This document shows positions 1 through 5,491 of a DNA stretch of 7,479 bases, one piece after another. The notes under the pieces are model-generated. The model was not told the DNA's origin, did not search any database, and saw only the letters and a program-made list of their open reading frames with translations. Origin of the DNA: Promethearchaeota archaeon. Lineage in GTDB: Archaea; Asgardarchaeota; Lokiarchaeia; Sigynarchaeales; SOKP01. The stretch is from assembly GCA_016839845.1 (NCBI GenBank), contig JAEOTL010000201.1:1-7479 (forward strand). The letters are read 5' to 3'. Every line of letters starts with the position of its first letter. Position 1 is the first letter of the stretch. A program made the position numbers and the translations under genes.

Positions 1-42
1 TATCTTAAGAAAACTAAATAGATTAGATTATTTGAGTGAAAA

Positions 43-120
43 TGGCGCGGCTAGCGGGATTTGAACCCGCGTCGCAGGAGTGACAGTCCCGAATGCTGGA
101 CCGGGCTACACTATAGCCGC
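43..120 (-). tRNA. tRNA-Asp (anticodon GTC), CCA encoded
   Basis: Read on the minus strand, this folds as a complete cloverleaf. The 7-bp acceptor stem pairs GCGGCTA (120-114) with TAGCCGC (53-47). The D-arm is weak (GTGT/GCAT). The anticodon stem is CGGGA/TCCTG with loop CTGTCAC, giving anticodon GTC (Asp). The T-arm is GCGGG-TTCAAAT-CCCGC. The discriminator base is G (46), as expected for tRNA-Asp, and CCA is encoded at 45-43. There is no intron. It decodes GAC/GAU. The gene is divergent from the SCP-2-like gene, so its promoter lies to the right, in 121-170, which is very AT-rich. Confidence 0.96.
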
Positions 121-150
121 AGTTACAATTTTATGCAAATAAAAAAAGTT

Positions 151-196
151 TCTCAGAGTACTAAATAAAAGAAAATATAAAAATTTTATTCTGAGA
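151..196. repeat. Imperfect inverted repeat in the divergent tRNA-Asp/SCP-2 promoter region
   Basis: TCTCAG at 151-156 is the reverse complement of CTGAGA at 191-196. Inside it, AATAAAA (164-170) pairs with TTTTATT (184-190), leaving a 7-base bulge and a 13-base loop. The inner arms are pure A/T and could pair by chance, but the outer GC-containing arms in register with them are less expected. It sits 31 bases upstream of tRNA-Asp and about 100 bases upstream of the SCP-2 start. It could be a regulator site or a transcribed hairpin. No function is known. Confidence 0.35.
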
Positions 197-292
197 CAAG
201 TTAAAACTCCTAATAGAAAGATTTATATTGTTTAAAGATGATGAAAATACTAGGGATTTTTTAAGGTATAACAGAATATATTCGTCGGCAGT

Positions 293-760
293 GTGCCACT
301 GATCTATATGCTCAATTCAAAAAGTTTCAGGTTTGCTGTTCTGGCATTGGAAAATAATGATGAGGAATTTATTGCAGCTGTAGATAGGATGATTAAATTT
401 ACTGTGGCTATTATTAAAGGCACTGAAGAACTCCGAGAAGAAATAAAAGAATATGATGATATTTATCAAATTTTAATAACTGATATTGATTATAATTTTT
501 GGTTTAAAGTGGCAAATGGTTCGATATTGTATAAGAAAGGGATTAACCGGGCTGCTTCTTTTAGAATCAGATATCAAAAAGATACCTTTATTAAAATCCT
601 TAGGCGTGAATTGGATGGTACCGACGCCTTTATGAAGGGAAAAATTAAAGTGGATGGGAGTCTAACTCAGGGATTAAGATTCACCAAGCTTTTCCGCCTT
701 TTTATAAGATACGTTAATGAAATGGTGCAAAAAGGAACTAAATCTCTGTCAGTTTTATGA
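293..760 (+). CDS. SCP-2 sterol-transfer-like (sterol carrier) single-domain protein
   Basis: This 155-residue protein spans one SCP-2 domain. Visible family features are an N-terminal helix followed by ALENNDEEF (18-26), a beta sheet around residues 58-96 (FWFKVANGSILY, then ASFRIRY), and the C-terminal family signature: a helix with ELDGTDAFMKGKIKVDGSL (106-124) and an amphipathic helix LRFTKLFRLF (128-137). SCP-2 folds bind hydrophobic ligands such as fatty acyl chains or lipids in a tunnel; here the ligand is unknown and archaeal isoprenoid lipids are only a guess. There is no signal peptide or membrane segment, so it is probably cytosolic. The start is uncertain: GTG at 293 gives MPLIYM; ATG at 308 (Met6) removes five residues. 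Neither has a Shine-Dalgarno sequence. TATA-like stretches at 266-272 and 275-283 would suit leaderless starts at 293 and 308 respectively. A stop at 269-271 limits any upstream extension. The gene is monocistronic. Confidence 0.82.
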   Translation: MPLIYMLNSKSFRFAVLALENNDEEFIAAVDRMIKFTVAIIKGTEELREEIKEYDDIYQILITDIDYNFWFKVANGSILYKKGINRAASFRIRYQKDTFIKILRRELDGTDAFMKGKIKVDGSLTQGLRFTKLFRLFIRYVNEMVQKGTKSLSVL

Positions 761-791
761 AGTTCTTAGTTTTTGCCTTAAATGATTTCTA

Positions 792-816
792 TTTTTTTGA
801 TAGCAAAGTTTTTTTT
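792..816 (+). terminator. T-run terminator after the SCP-2-like gene
   Basis: Two runs of T (seven at 792-798, eight at 809-816) follow the stop codon by about 30-50 bases. Archaeal RNA polymerase terminates at such U-tracts without needing a hairpin, and none is obvious here. Confidence 0.55.
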
Positions 817-854
817 GAAACCAAGAATGAAATATAATAACCTACTTGATGATT

Positions 855-865
855 TTTTAATAAAA
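855..865 (+). promoter_or_regulatory. TATA-like box for tRNA-Arg
   Basis: The stretch TTTAATAAAAG lies about 38 bases before the mature 5' end of tRNA-Arg. A start about 26 bases downstream would leave a leader of about 12 bases for RNase P to remove. It is assigned from position and composition only. Confidence 0.4.
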
Positions 866-897
866 GCTCAAGAAATTACAAGATTTAGATCAAAGAT

Positions 898-1004
898 GGG
901 CTTGTAATCTAGTCTGGATAGGGTGCCCGGCTTCGGCAAGTGAGGATATAGCCCCCTCCTTTGAGGAGACTGGGATGTCGCAGGTTCGAATCCTGCCAGG
1001 CCCA
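898..1004 (+). tRNA. tRNA-Arg (anticodon TCG) with a 32-nt archaeal intron (937-968)
   Basis: The acceptor stem pairs GGGCTTG (898-904) with CAGGCCC (997-1003), discriminator A at 1004. The D-arm is ATCT/GGGT, and its loop carries A20, a known arginine identity base. The anticodon stem is CCCGG (926-930) with CTGGG (970-974). The T-arm is GCAGG-TTCGAAT-CCTGC. The anticodon loop is interrupted after position 37: exon 1 ends CTTCGG (931-936), with TCG at 933-935, and exon 2 resumes at A969. The junction forms a canonical bulge-helix-bulge: CTTC (931-934) pairs with GAGG (963-966), flanked by the 3-base bulges GGC (935-937) and AGA (967-969). The intron continues with an inner helix GAGG (942-945) with CCTC (955-958). 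No CCA is encoded. The mature tRNA is 75 nt. The tRNA splicing endonuclease is expected to cut at 936/937 and 968/969. Confidence 0.94.
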
Positions 1005-1016
1005 TTTTTCTTTTTT
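1005..1016 (+). terminator. T-rich terminator of tRNA-Arg
   Basis: Immediately after the discriminator base comes T5-C-T6 on the coding strand, a typical archaeal U-tract termination signal for a stand-alone tRNA gene. Confidence 0.65.
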
Positions 1017-1121
1017 CAAATTCGACTTTATTACCTCAAGTCTTAAAAAATCAAGAAAGTGATATGTTTAAATAAAATAATTCGTACGTGATTTCGAAGA
1101 GTAATATATAGGTTTACCCAA

Positions 1122-1134
1122 AATTATATATAAA
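1122..1134 (+). promoter_or_regulatory. TATA box of the roadblock-like gene
   Basis: The sequence AATTATATATAAA is a strong archaeal TATA box centred about 26 bases before the ATG at 1154. That places the transcription start on or next to the start codon, implying a leaderless mRNA. No Shine-Dalgarno motif precedes the ATG, which agrees. Confidence 0.6.
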
Positions 1135-1153
1135 CAAACTAATAAATTATATC

Positions 1154-1513
1154 ATGATGACTGCAACTTTAGAAGAAAATATAGTTCTGGATAGTTTAGT
1201 AAAGGAGTTCGGAAAATCGGGACTATACTTTATTCTAATTACTTCTGAGAACGGTGCAGTAATCAAATCATATATTAGCGACGAATTTAATAAAAATTCA
1301 ATAGGGTTAAATATGTCTCAATTGTATGAGTTAGCAGAGGAAATAACAGCGGAAATTGGAGTACATAGCCCCGATTTTAATATTATCCATGCAAGTAATT
1401 ACTATCTTCTTTCTGTTAAGATATTAGCGAAGATTATAGTGGTTTTGATGGATGATCAAATAGATTTTTCATCTATCTTCAATATAATTAACAATTGTAT
1501 TGTAACTAACTAA
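1154..1513 (+). CDS. Small roadblock/LC7-like protein (putative)
   Basis: This 119-residue protein has the size and predicted order of a single roadblock/LC7 domain. An N-terminal helix (8-20) leads to a beta hairpin with a turn, GLYFILITSENGAVIKSYIS (23-42), then a helix (52-69), a strand around FNIIHA (75-80), a strand pair ending in AKIIVVLMDD (92-101), and a final helix (103-114). The ENG turn followed by a hydrophobic strand resembles the family's opening hairpin. Roadblock proteins are dimeric platforms that regulate small GTPases; Asgard archaea have many copies. No GTPase gene is present here, so any partner is encoded elsewhere. The start could be ATG 1154 or the adjacent ATG 1157. 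The fold call rests on pattern, not a search; a longin-like fold is the main alternative. Confidence 0.6.
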   Translation: MMTATLEENIVLDSLVKEFGKSGLYFILITSENGAVIKSYISDEFNKNSIGLNMSQLYELAEEITAEIGVHSPDFNIIHASNYYLLSVKILAKIIVVLMDDQIDFSSIFNIINNCIVTN

Positions 1514-1558
1514 AAGGAAGAGCCGTCCTTATTTAGTCTCAAACATTTCCAGAAACTC

Positions 1559-1575
1559 AATTTTTTAAAAAAAAA
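1559..1575 (+). terminator. Possible T-run terminator after the roadblock-like gene
   Basis: T6 (1561-1566) is followed directly by A9 (1567-1575), about 48 bases past the stop. It is an A/T palindrome that could act as a U-tract stop, but AT-rich DNA makes this weak evidence. Confidence 0.3.
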
Positions 1576-1607
1576 TATCACTATTTATAAAACTTCGTAC
1601 TGAACTA

Positions 1608-1617
1608 CTATATAACA
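1608..1617 (+). promoter_or_regulatory. TATA-like box of the membrane/zinc-ribbon gene
   Basis: The stretch CTATATAACA sits about 27 bases before the ATG at 1640, the spacing expected for a leaderless or very short-leader archaeal transcript. Confidence 0.5.
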
Positions 1618-1639
1618 CATTTTTAGATGATGACTTGTA

Positions 1640-2122
1640 ATGAAATATAATAAAAATCAATATTCAGACTCCTTTTCATTATGCACTATAATCATTGCAG
1701 GGGGATTTTTGTATTGGGGAATTAATACTTTCTTAACCGAAGGACTAACCCATTGGTGGGGTTACATCTCAATAGCAATCGGGATCGCAATTTTAATAAG
1801 CCAATTCTACGCTATTGCTAACAGAAGTAAGCTGAGAAATGTCGTTCTCGCTGAATTTCAAGCAAATCCAGAAGCTTCAGTTGAAAACATCAGTAAAAGT
1901 ACAGGGATTACGAATAAGGACATTCAGGCTATTATCCTAGATTTAAAAGCATCTGGACAACTAAGAGCCAAATTCAATTCTCAAACTGGTCAAGTAAAAA
2001 ACTTAACTATTCCAGAAAAGGGTGAGATATCCGAAGAACGGGGAAAATTCTGTTCTAATTGTGGAACACCTATAACTAAAGACTCCGCACAATATTGCGC
2101 ATATTGCGGAGGAAAAATTTAG
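1640..2122 (+). CDS. Two-helix membrane protein with winged-helix-like region and C-terminal zinc ribbon
   Basis: This 160-residue protein has three parts. Residues about 12-33 and 40-61 are two hydrophobic membrane segments joined by a short Trp-rich loop (THWWGY). Residues about 65-115 look like a winged helix: helix LRNVVLAEFQAN, then VENISKSTGI and NKDIQAIILDLKASGQL (helix-turn-helix), then a basic wing around KFNSQTGQV. Residues 138-156 form a zinc ribbon, C138-x2-C141 and C153-x2-C156. By the positive-inside rule (NRSKLR after the second helix), the winged helix and zinc ribbon should face the cytosol. The domain may bind nucleic acid or protein; PCI/ESCRT-type winged helices bind protein and are equally possible. 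I recognise the architecture but not a named family. It has its own TATA-like box, and the next gene is convergent, so it is monocistronic. Confidence 0.78.
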   Translation: MKYNKNQYSDSFSLCTIIIAGGFLYWGINTFLTEGLTHWWGYISIAIGIAILISQFYAIANRSKLRNVVLAEFQANPEASVENISKSTGITNKDIQAIILDLKASGQLRAKFNSQTGQVKNLTIPEKGEISEERGKFCSNCGTPITKDSAQYCAYCGGKI

Positions 2123-2131
2123 ATAAAATAC

Positions 2132-2145
2132 TTTTCTTTTTTTTT
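2132..2145 (+). terminator. T-run terminator of the membrane/zinc-ribbon gene
   Basis: TTTTC followed by nine T (2137-2145) begins about 10 bases past the stop codon, a clear U-tract on the plus strand. Confidence 0.6.
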
Positions 2146-2175
2146 ATAATTGAAGCTACTGAGGATTAAAATATT

Positions 2176-2185
2176 AAAAAAAAAA
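2176..2185 (-). terminator. T-run terminator of the GPH transporter
   Basis: Ten consecutive A on the plus strand read as ten T on the minus strand, starting 12 bases past the transporter stop codon. With the opposite-strand T-run at 2137-2145 it makes a bidirectional stop between the convergent genes. Confidence 0.6.
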
Positions 2186-2196
2186 TGGAAAGTAAG

Positions 2197-3597
2197 TTAT
2201 CGTAGATCACTTATTTTTTTAGTATGGAGTTCAGTTAGCTTTTTCCTATTTTCTTTTAATCTTTCTCCTTTTATTGGATAGAAATACATACCAATTAGAG
2301 AGAGTCCTAGAACAATCGCGGGATAAACACCCATTAAAATCCTCAATCCTAAGATAACATCGACTCCCGGATTAGGATCATAATTCATCCAATCTGTAGA
2401 TGTAAAAACCATACCGATAATCACAAAATTTAGGATCATTGAGAACCTAATGAAGAAGTTAAGGACTGCATAGTATATTCCAGATCGTCGCACACCATAG
2501 GTAATCTCATCCTCGTCAATAATCTCTGCAATACATTGATCATAGAAATAAAGCCCTCCACCTAATCCTAAGCCATTAATTAACATGAATATTAAGGCCA
2601 TTACAAAATCGGACGAAAATGCAAAAAGTAATACAGCTACAATCCATACAGAAATTCCAATTAATCCACAGGTCCTGGCTCCCTTTTTAACTCTAATTTT
2701 CTCCCATAAGGGAGTTGAGGCTGCGGCAACGAGAAAATCAACTAAAAGAAGAATACCGATAAATTCTGGATCGTTAATACCAACAGCATGAGTAAAAAAT
2801 AACGGTGCTAAGGTGGGTAATATGTTGATTACCAACCAGGTTCCTAATGCAGGAAAGAGAAACCAAAGGAACGATTTATGTTTAAACGTAAATTTTAGTG
2901 TTTTTGCAAAGGACATTGCAGATTCTGCATCCTTAGAAAGATGTTTGGGATCTTTTACTCCCCACTTGAGAATTAGAACATAGAAAACGATAATAATAAT
3001 TGCTGCGACGATTCCAGTAATCTGATACTGAGTCAATGTTGCTGGATTCCCGAATTCGTTTGTGATATCTTCGATCACAAAGGTAGGAAATACTAACGCA
3101 AACATCGTTGCAAGCAATACGAAAATAATCCGTATCCTTCCAGTTGCACTACGTTCTCTCATATCTACAAACATTTCAGAGAAAAGAGAGTTATAGTTTA
3201 AGTTAAATGATGTATATGCAACATCAAACAGGATCAATATTATCATGAAGTATATAAAAACAGAACTATTTTGAGTGAAAGTGGAAGGTGGTGTAAACAA
3301 TAGCACCATCAAAATCCCCAGAGGGACCGTAGCACCAACCAGCCATGGAATCCTCCGCCCCCATCTACTTTTTGTTTTATCTGAGAGGTAACCTATCAGG
3401 GGATCGTTAATCGCATTCCAAATAGCCCAAAATATGAATCCAACGGTCATCAATGGAGTAGGGATCTTTACAACGGTAAAGTAAAATGTGAAAATTAAAA
3501 AAGTAAAAGTGTTTAAAGCCACGTTATCCCCTACTTCTCCGCACGCAAATGCTAATTTCCTACGTAAGGATATTTTTTGGACATCAGTTTCATTCAT
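2197..3597 (-). CDS. GPH-family (MelB-like) MFS sugar:cation symporter
   Basis: This 466-residue membrane protein belongs to the glycoside-pentoside-hexuronide (MFS_2) group. It has about 12 hydrophobic segments and a cytosolic central loop with basic and acidic residues (KWGVKDPKHLSKDAES). Family landmarks are GEVGDN (20-25) in helix I, NAINDPLIGYLSDKTKSRWG (61-80) spanning the end of helix II and the helix II-III loop, and a DMRERS segment (145-150) after helix IV. These transporters carry sugars or other polyols inward with Na+ or H+. Aligned by eye to E. coli MelB (from memory), the cation-site acid D59 is kept as D65, but D55 is N61, D124 is N132 and sugar-site D19 is N25, so the coupling ion and substrate may differ. 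The ATG at 3597 fits the family N-terminus. The gene is divergent from the inositol dehydrogenase-like gene, which suggests a polyol or sugar related to that enzyme's substrate. Confidence 0.9.
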   Translation of the reverse strand: MNETDVQKISLRRKLAFACGEVGDNVALNTFTFLIFTFYFTVVKIPTPLMTVGFIFWAIWNAINDPLIGYLSDKTKSRWGRRIPWLVGATVPLGILMVLLFTPPSTFTQNSSVFIYFMIILILFDVAYTSFNLNYNSLFSEMFVDMRERSATGRIRIIFVLLATMFALVFPTFVIEDITNEFGNPATLTQYQITGIVAAIIIIVFYVLILKWGVKDPKHLSKDAESAMSFAKTLKFTFKHKSFLWFLFPALGTWLVINILPTLAPLFFTHAVGINDPEFIGILLLVDFLVAAASTPLWEKIRVKKGARTCGLIGISVWIVAVLLFAFSSDFVMALIFMLINGLGLGGGLYFYDQCIAEIIDEDEITYGVRRSGIYYAVLNFFIRFSMILNFVIIGMVFTSTDWMNYDPNPGVDVILGLRILMGVYPAIVLGLSLIGMYFYPIKGERLKENRKKLTELHTKKISDLR

Positions 3598-3618
3598 AAG
3601 ATATTATCTCTTTTTCAT

Positions 3619-3627
3619 GTAAAATAC
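3619..3627 (-). promoter_or_regulatory. TATA-like box of the GPH transporter
   Basis: On the minus strand GTATTTTAC lies about 26 bases before the ATG at 3597. It is a modest match to a TATA box but has the right spacing for a leaderless start. There is no Shine-Dalgarno motif next to the ATG. Confidence 0.35.
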
Positions 3628-3705
3628 TCAAATTGAAGGTGATTAATTATTGGTTTCTTCACTTTAAATAACTTTCTTATTTCTTTTCTCCACTAAAATT
3701 CTGAA

Positions 3706-3720
3706 CTTTAATTAATAAAG
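3706..3720 (+). promoter_or_regulatory. Near-palindromic TATA/operator candidate upstream of the IolG-like gene
   Basis: The 15-base element CTTTAATTAATAAAG has perfect 5-base arms (CTTTA/TAAAG) around ATTAA. It is centred about 26 bases before the ATG at 3739, exactly where a TATA box for a leaderless start would lie. A symmetric sequence over the TATA position is a usual arrangement for archaeal repressor operators, but a TATA box alone would also explain it. A partial Shine-Dalgarno GTGAT occurs at 3729-3733. Confidence 0.4.
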
Positions 3721-3738
3721 GGTTATAAGTGATATATT

Positions 3739-4761
3739 ATGGAAAAAAAAATTACAGCGGGGGTAATAGGAGCCGGTAGGATGGGAAAGATACATATAAA
3801 AAATATTGTACACCATATCCCCGAAGTTAAGTTGAAAATAGTGGCAGATGTAAGAACGGACAGTCAAATAATAGATTTCGTCAAAGAGATGGGAGTTCCA
3901 AACTTTACTCAAGACGCGGATGATATTTTTAATGACCCTGAAATCGACATTGTTGTTATTGCGTCTTCTACCCCTAGTCATATTGAATTTATTCAAAAAG
4001 CAGCCCAAGCAAAGAAAGATGTTTTTTGTGAAAAACCTATTGACACCGATATAATTCGAATTAAGCAAACATTAAAAGTTGTTAAAGAAGAAGAGATTAA
4101 ACTGATGATTGGGTTTAACAGACGGTTTGATAAAAATTTTAAGCGAGTGAAACAGATGATTACGGAAGGTCAGATAGGAACACCCCAAATTATTAAGGTT
4201 ACAGCGCGGGATCCCGCGGTCCCTCCAATTGAATATGTAAAATCATCGGGGGGAATGTTCATTGATATGACTATTCACGACTGGGACATGGCTTGTTATC
4301 AGGTGGGGAGTGAAGTTGTGGAGGTTTATGCAGCTGGAGCTGTTCTAGTTGACCCTGAAATTGGAAAAGCAGGAGATATAGACACTGCAGCTATTATTTT
4401 AAAGCTAAAAAATGGTGCCATTGGTATGATTGACAACTCTCGTCAAGCAGTATATGGCTATGACCAACGTGTTGAAGTTTTTGGGTCAAAAGGGTGTGCG
4501 ATTGCTGATAATGAACACCCCAATACGGTACGCCTCTATACAACTGAAAAAGTAAAGGAAGATAACATCCCATACTTCTTTCTGGAACGCTATATGGAAT
4601 CCTATGCAGCAGAATTACAATACTTCGTTGAATGCTTGCAAAATAATGTGGATCCCGAACCAAATGGGGAGGAAGGATTGCAAAATGTTGTGGTAGCATT
4701 AGCTGTTCAGAAATCATATGAAGAAAATCGTCCAGTCAAGATTTCTGAAATAGAAATCTAA
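3739..4761 (+). CDS. iolG: Inositol 2-dehydrogenase-like Gfo/Idh/MocA oxidoreductase
   Basis: This 340-residue NAD(P)-dependent oxidoreductase has an N-terminal Rossmann fold with GAGRMG at 11-16, an acid at the end of strand 2 (D37 in VADVRT) indicating NAD over NADP, and EKP at 98-100. The C-terminal alpha/beta sheet domain carries DMTIHDWDM (176-184). By position K99, D176 and H180 match the catalytic Lys, Asp and His of Bacillus IolG (K97, D172, H176). NRRFD (127-131), DPAVPPIEYVKSSGG (158-172) and NSRQAVYGYDQRVEVFGSKG (233-252) are typical of myo-inositol 2-dehydrogenases, which oxidise myo-inositol to scyllo-inosose. Related enzymes act on scyllo-inositol or on glucose-like sugars, so the substrate is not fixed. 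No other inositol catabolism gene is present. The divergent sugar transporter probably supplies the substrate. Length and start are normal for the family. Confidence 0.9.
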   Translation: MEKKITAGVIGAGRMGKIHIKNIVHHIPEVKLKIVADVRTDSQIIDFVKEMGVPNFTQDADDIFNDPEIDIVVIASSTPSHIEFIQKAAQAKKDVFCEKPIDTDIIRIKQTLKVVKEEEIKLMIGFNRRFDKNFKRVKQMITEGQIGTPQIIKVTARDPAVPPIEYVKSSGGMFIDMTIHDWDMACYQVGSEVVEVYAAGAVLVDPEIGKAGDIDTAAIILKLKNGAIGMIDNSRQAVYGYDQRVEVFGSKGCAIADNEHPNTVRLYTTEKVKEDNIPYFFLERYMESYAAELQYFVECLQNNVDPEPNGEEGLQNVVVALAVQKSYEENRPVKISEIEI

Positions 4762-4872
4762 GACTTATAGAACAATAGAACAAAATTTTTAATTCATTAA
4801 CTAATATATGTCATAAAATCTAAGTGTACAAGTTGATTACCTATTTCATTTGATTTATCTGCATTTAAAGTC

Positions 4873-5385
4873 TTGATTAGAAAGATTTTTCCCCCCAAAA
4901 AAAGCGTTTATACAGTTGATACAACGGGGGATGGGAAGGCTGATTCTGTTCAAATTAAAGTATTAAATTTAATTATCCCTTTTGAAATTCCCGAAAACAT
5001 AGAAGTTGGTGATTTCAATTTGGAAAGCTTTGATTTTGATAGTCTTGATCTATCTGAGTATTTCAAAATACTTCTAGACGATGAGCCCATTAATATTTCA
5101 AAAGATTCCCTCAGCTATGATACATTGAAAAATCAGTTCTTAATTTACCATAAAGGAGAACTGTTTACGGTAGAGGATATCCTAAAAGGAGAATTAAGCG
5201 GGAGGACCATCGCTTTAGGTGACAGTATCAGTGTTCTACTCAAATTAAATGCAGAGACTCTAACCAATTTAACTGAGGGGAAGCATTCGTTTAAAATTGA
5301 AAGCGATCTCGTCTCGAACCTTATCATTAATTTTGAATTAGACGAGACAAATATGAATCTAAAATTTGATTCTGAAAATACCTAA
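4873..5385 (+). CDS. Acidic protein with one EF-hand-like DxTGDGxxD loop
   Basis: This 170-residue protein of unknown function is strongly acidic. Near the N-terminus it has DTTGDGKAD (16-24), which resembles a calcium-binding loop of the EF-hand/dockerin type with Thr in place of the second Asp. A very acidic segment follows (NLESFDFDSLDLSEYF, 49-64). The C-terminal half is predicted beta-rich, with LTEGKHSFKIES (133-144) reminiscent of an Ig-like edge strand. There is no signal peptide or membrane helix, so it is presumably cytosolic. The start is TTG at 4873: the reading frame is open only from 4837, and no ATG or GTG precedes the DTTGDG loop. An ATT start further upstream cannot be excluded. 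It lies 111 bases after the IolG-like gene, probably with its own promoter, and has no evident functional link to it. Confidence 0.72.
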   Translation: MIRKIFPPKKSVYTVDTTGDGKADSVQIKVLNLIIPFEIPENIEVGDFNLESFDFDSLDLSEYFKILLDDEPINISKDSLSYDTLKNQFLIYHKGELFTVEDILKGELSGRTIALGDSISVLLKLNAETLTNLTEGKHSFKIESDLVSNLIINFELDETNMNLKFDSENT

Positions 5386-5438
5386 ATTCCGACTAATCTT
5401 TGGTTTTCAAGTTTACTTATTTATTCAGCCTCTTTAGA

Positions 5439-5447
5439 TTTATATAG
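5439..5447 (+). promoter_or_regulatory. TATA box of the zinc-binding protein gene
   Basis: TTTATATAG lies about 50 bases before the ATG at 5492. A start about 26 bases downstream would give a leader of roughly 25 bases, long enough to contain the ribosome-binding site at 5481-5486. Confidence 0.5.
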
Positions 5448-5480
5448 GATTTTTTATGTTTACTTTCTAAATATATTAAG

Positions 5481-5486
5481 AAGGTG
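5481..5486 (+). promoter_or_regulatory. Shine-Dalgarno site AAGGTG
   Basis: AAGGTG, five bases before the ATG at 5492, matches the AGGTG part of the archaeal anti-SD complement. It fixes the start codon and is the clearest ribosome-binding site in the window; most other genes here look leaderless. Confidence 0.65.
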
Positions 5487-5491
5487 TTATT

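Noticed and set aside
937..968. The intron hairpin CTCC-TTTGA-GGAG read as an alternative anticodon arm.
   Set aside because: It would leave no consistent anticodon stem or variable loop; CCCGG/CTGGG with a 5-base variable loop fits the cloverleaf, with this hairpin as part of the intron fold.
1514..1530. Short hairpin AAGGA...TCCTT after the roadblock-like gene.
   Set aside because: A five-base stem without a following T-run is too weak to call a terminator.
826..1653. The 15-base string AATGAAATATAATAA occurs at 826-840 and again at 1639-1653.
   Set aside because: It is almost pure A/T. The second copy is simply the start of a gene, the first has no continuing reading frame, and the flanks differ, so chance in AT-rich DNA is the simpler explanation.
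2585..2791. A 68-codon plus-strand frame inside the GPH transporter gene.
   Set aside because: It lies wholly within a transporter with continuous membrane helices and family motifs, with no promoter or ribosome site.
3712..4068. A 118-codon open frame on the minus strand opposite the IolG-like gene.
   Set aside because: The IolG-like frame has full family motifs across this stretch; the antisense peptide has odd composition and no recognisable domain.
4394..4717. A 107-codon minus-strand open frame inside the IolG-like gene.
   Set aside because: It is the antisense shadow of a well-conserved coding region and resembles no protein.
4767..4782. Two tandem copies of ATAGAACA just after the IolG-like stop codon.
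   Set aside because: Only two short copies; too little for a repeat array or a binding-site claim.
5307..5347. Inverted arms TCTCGTC and GACGAGA, 27 bases apart.
   Set aside because: They lie inside the coding part of the EF-hand-like gene, before its stop, and seven-base arms are expected by chance.
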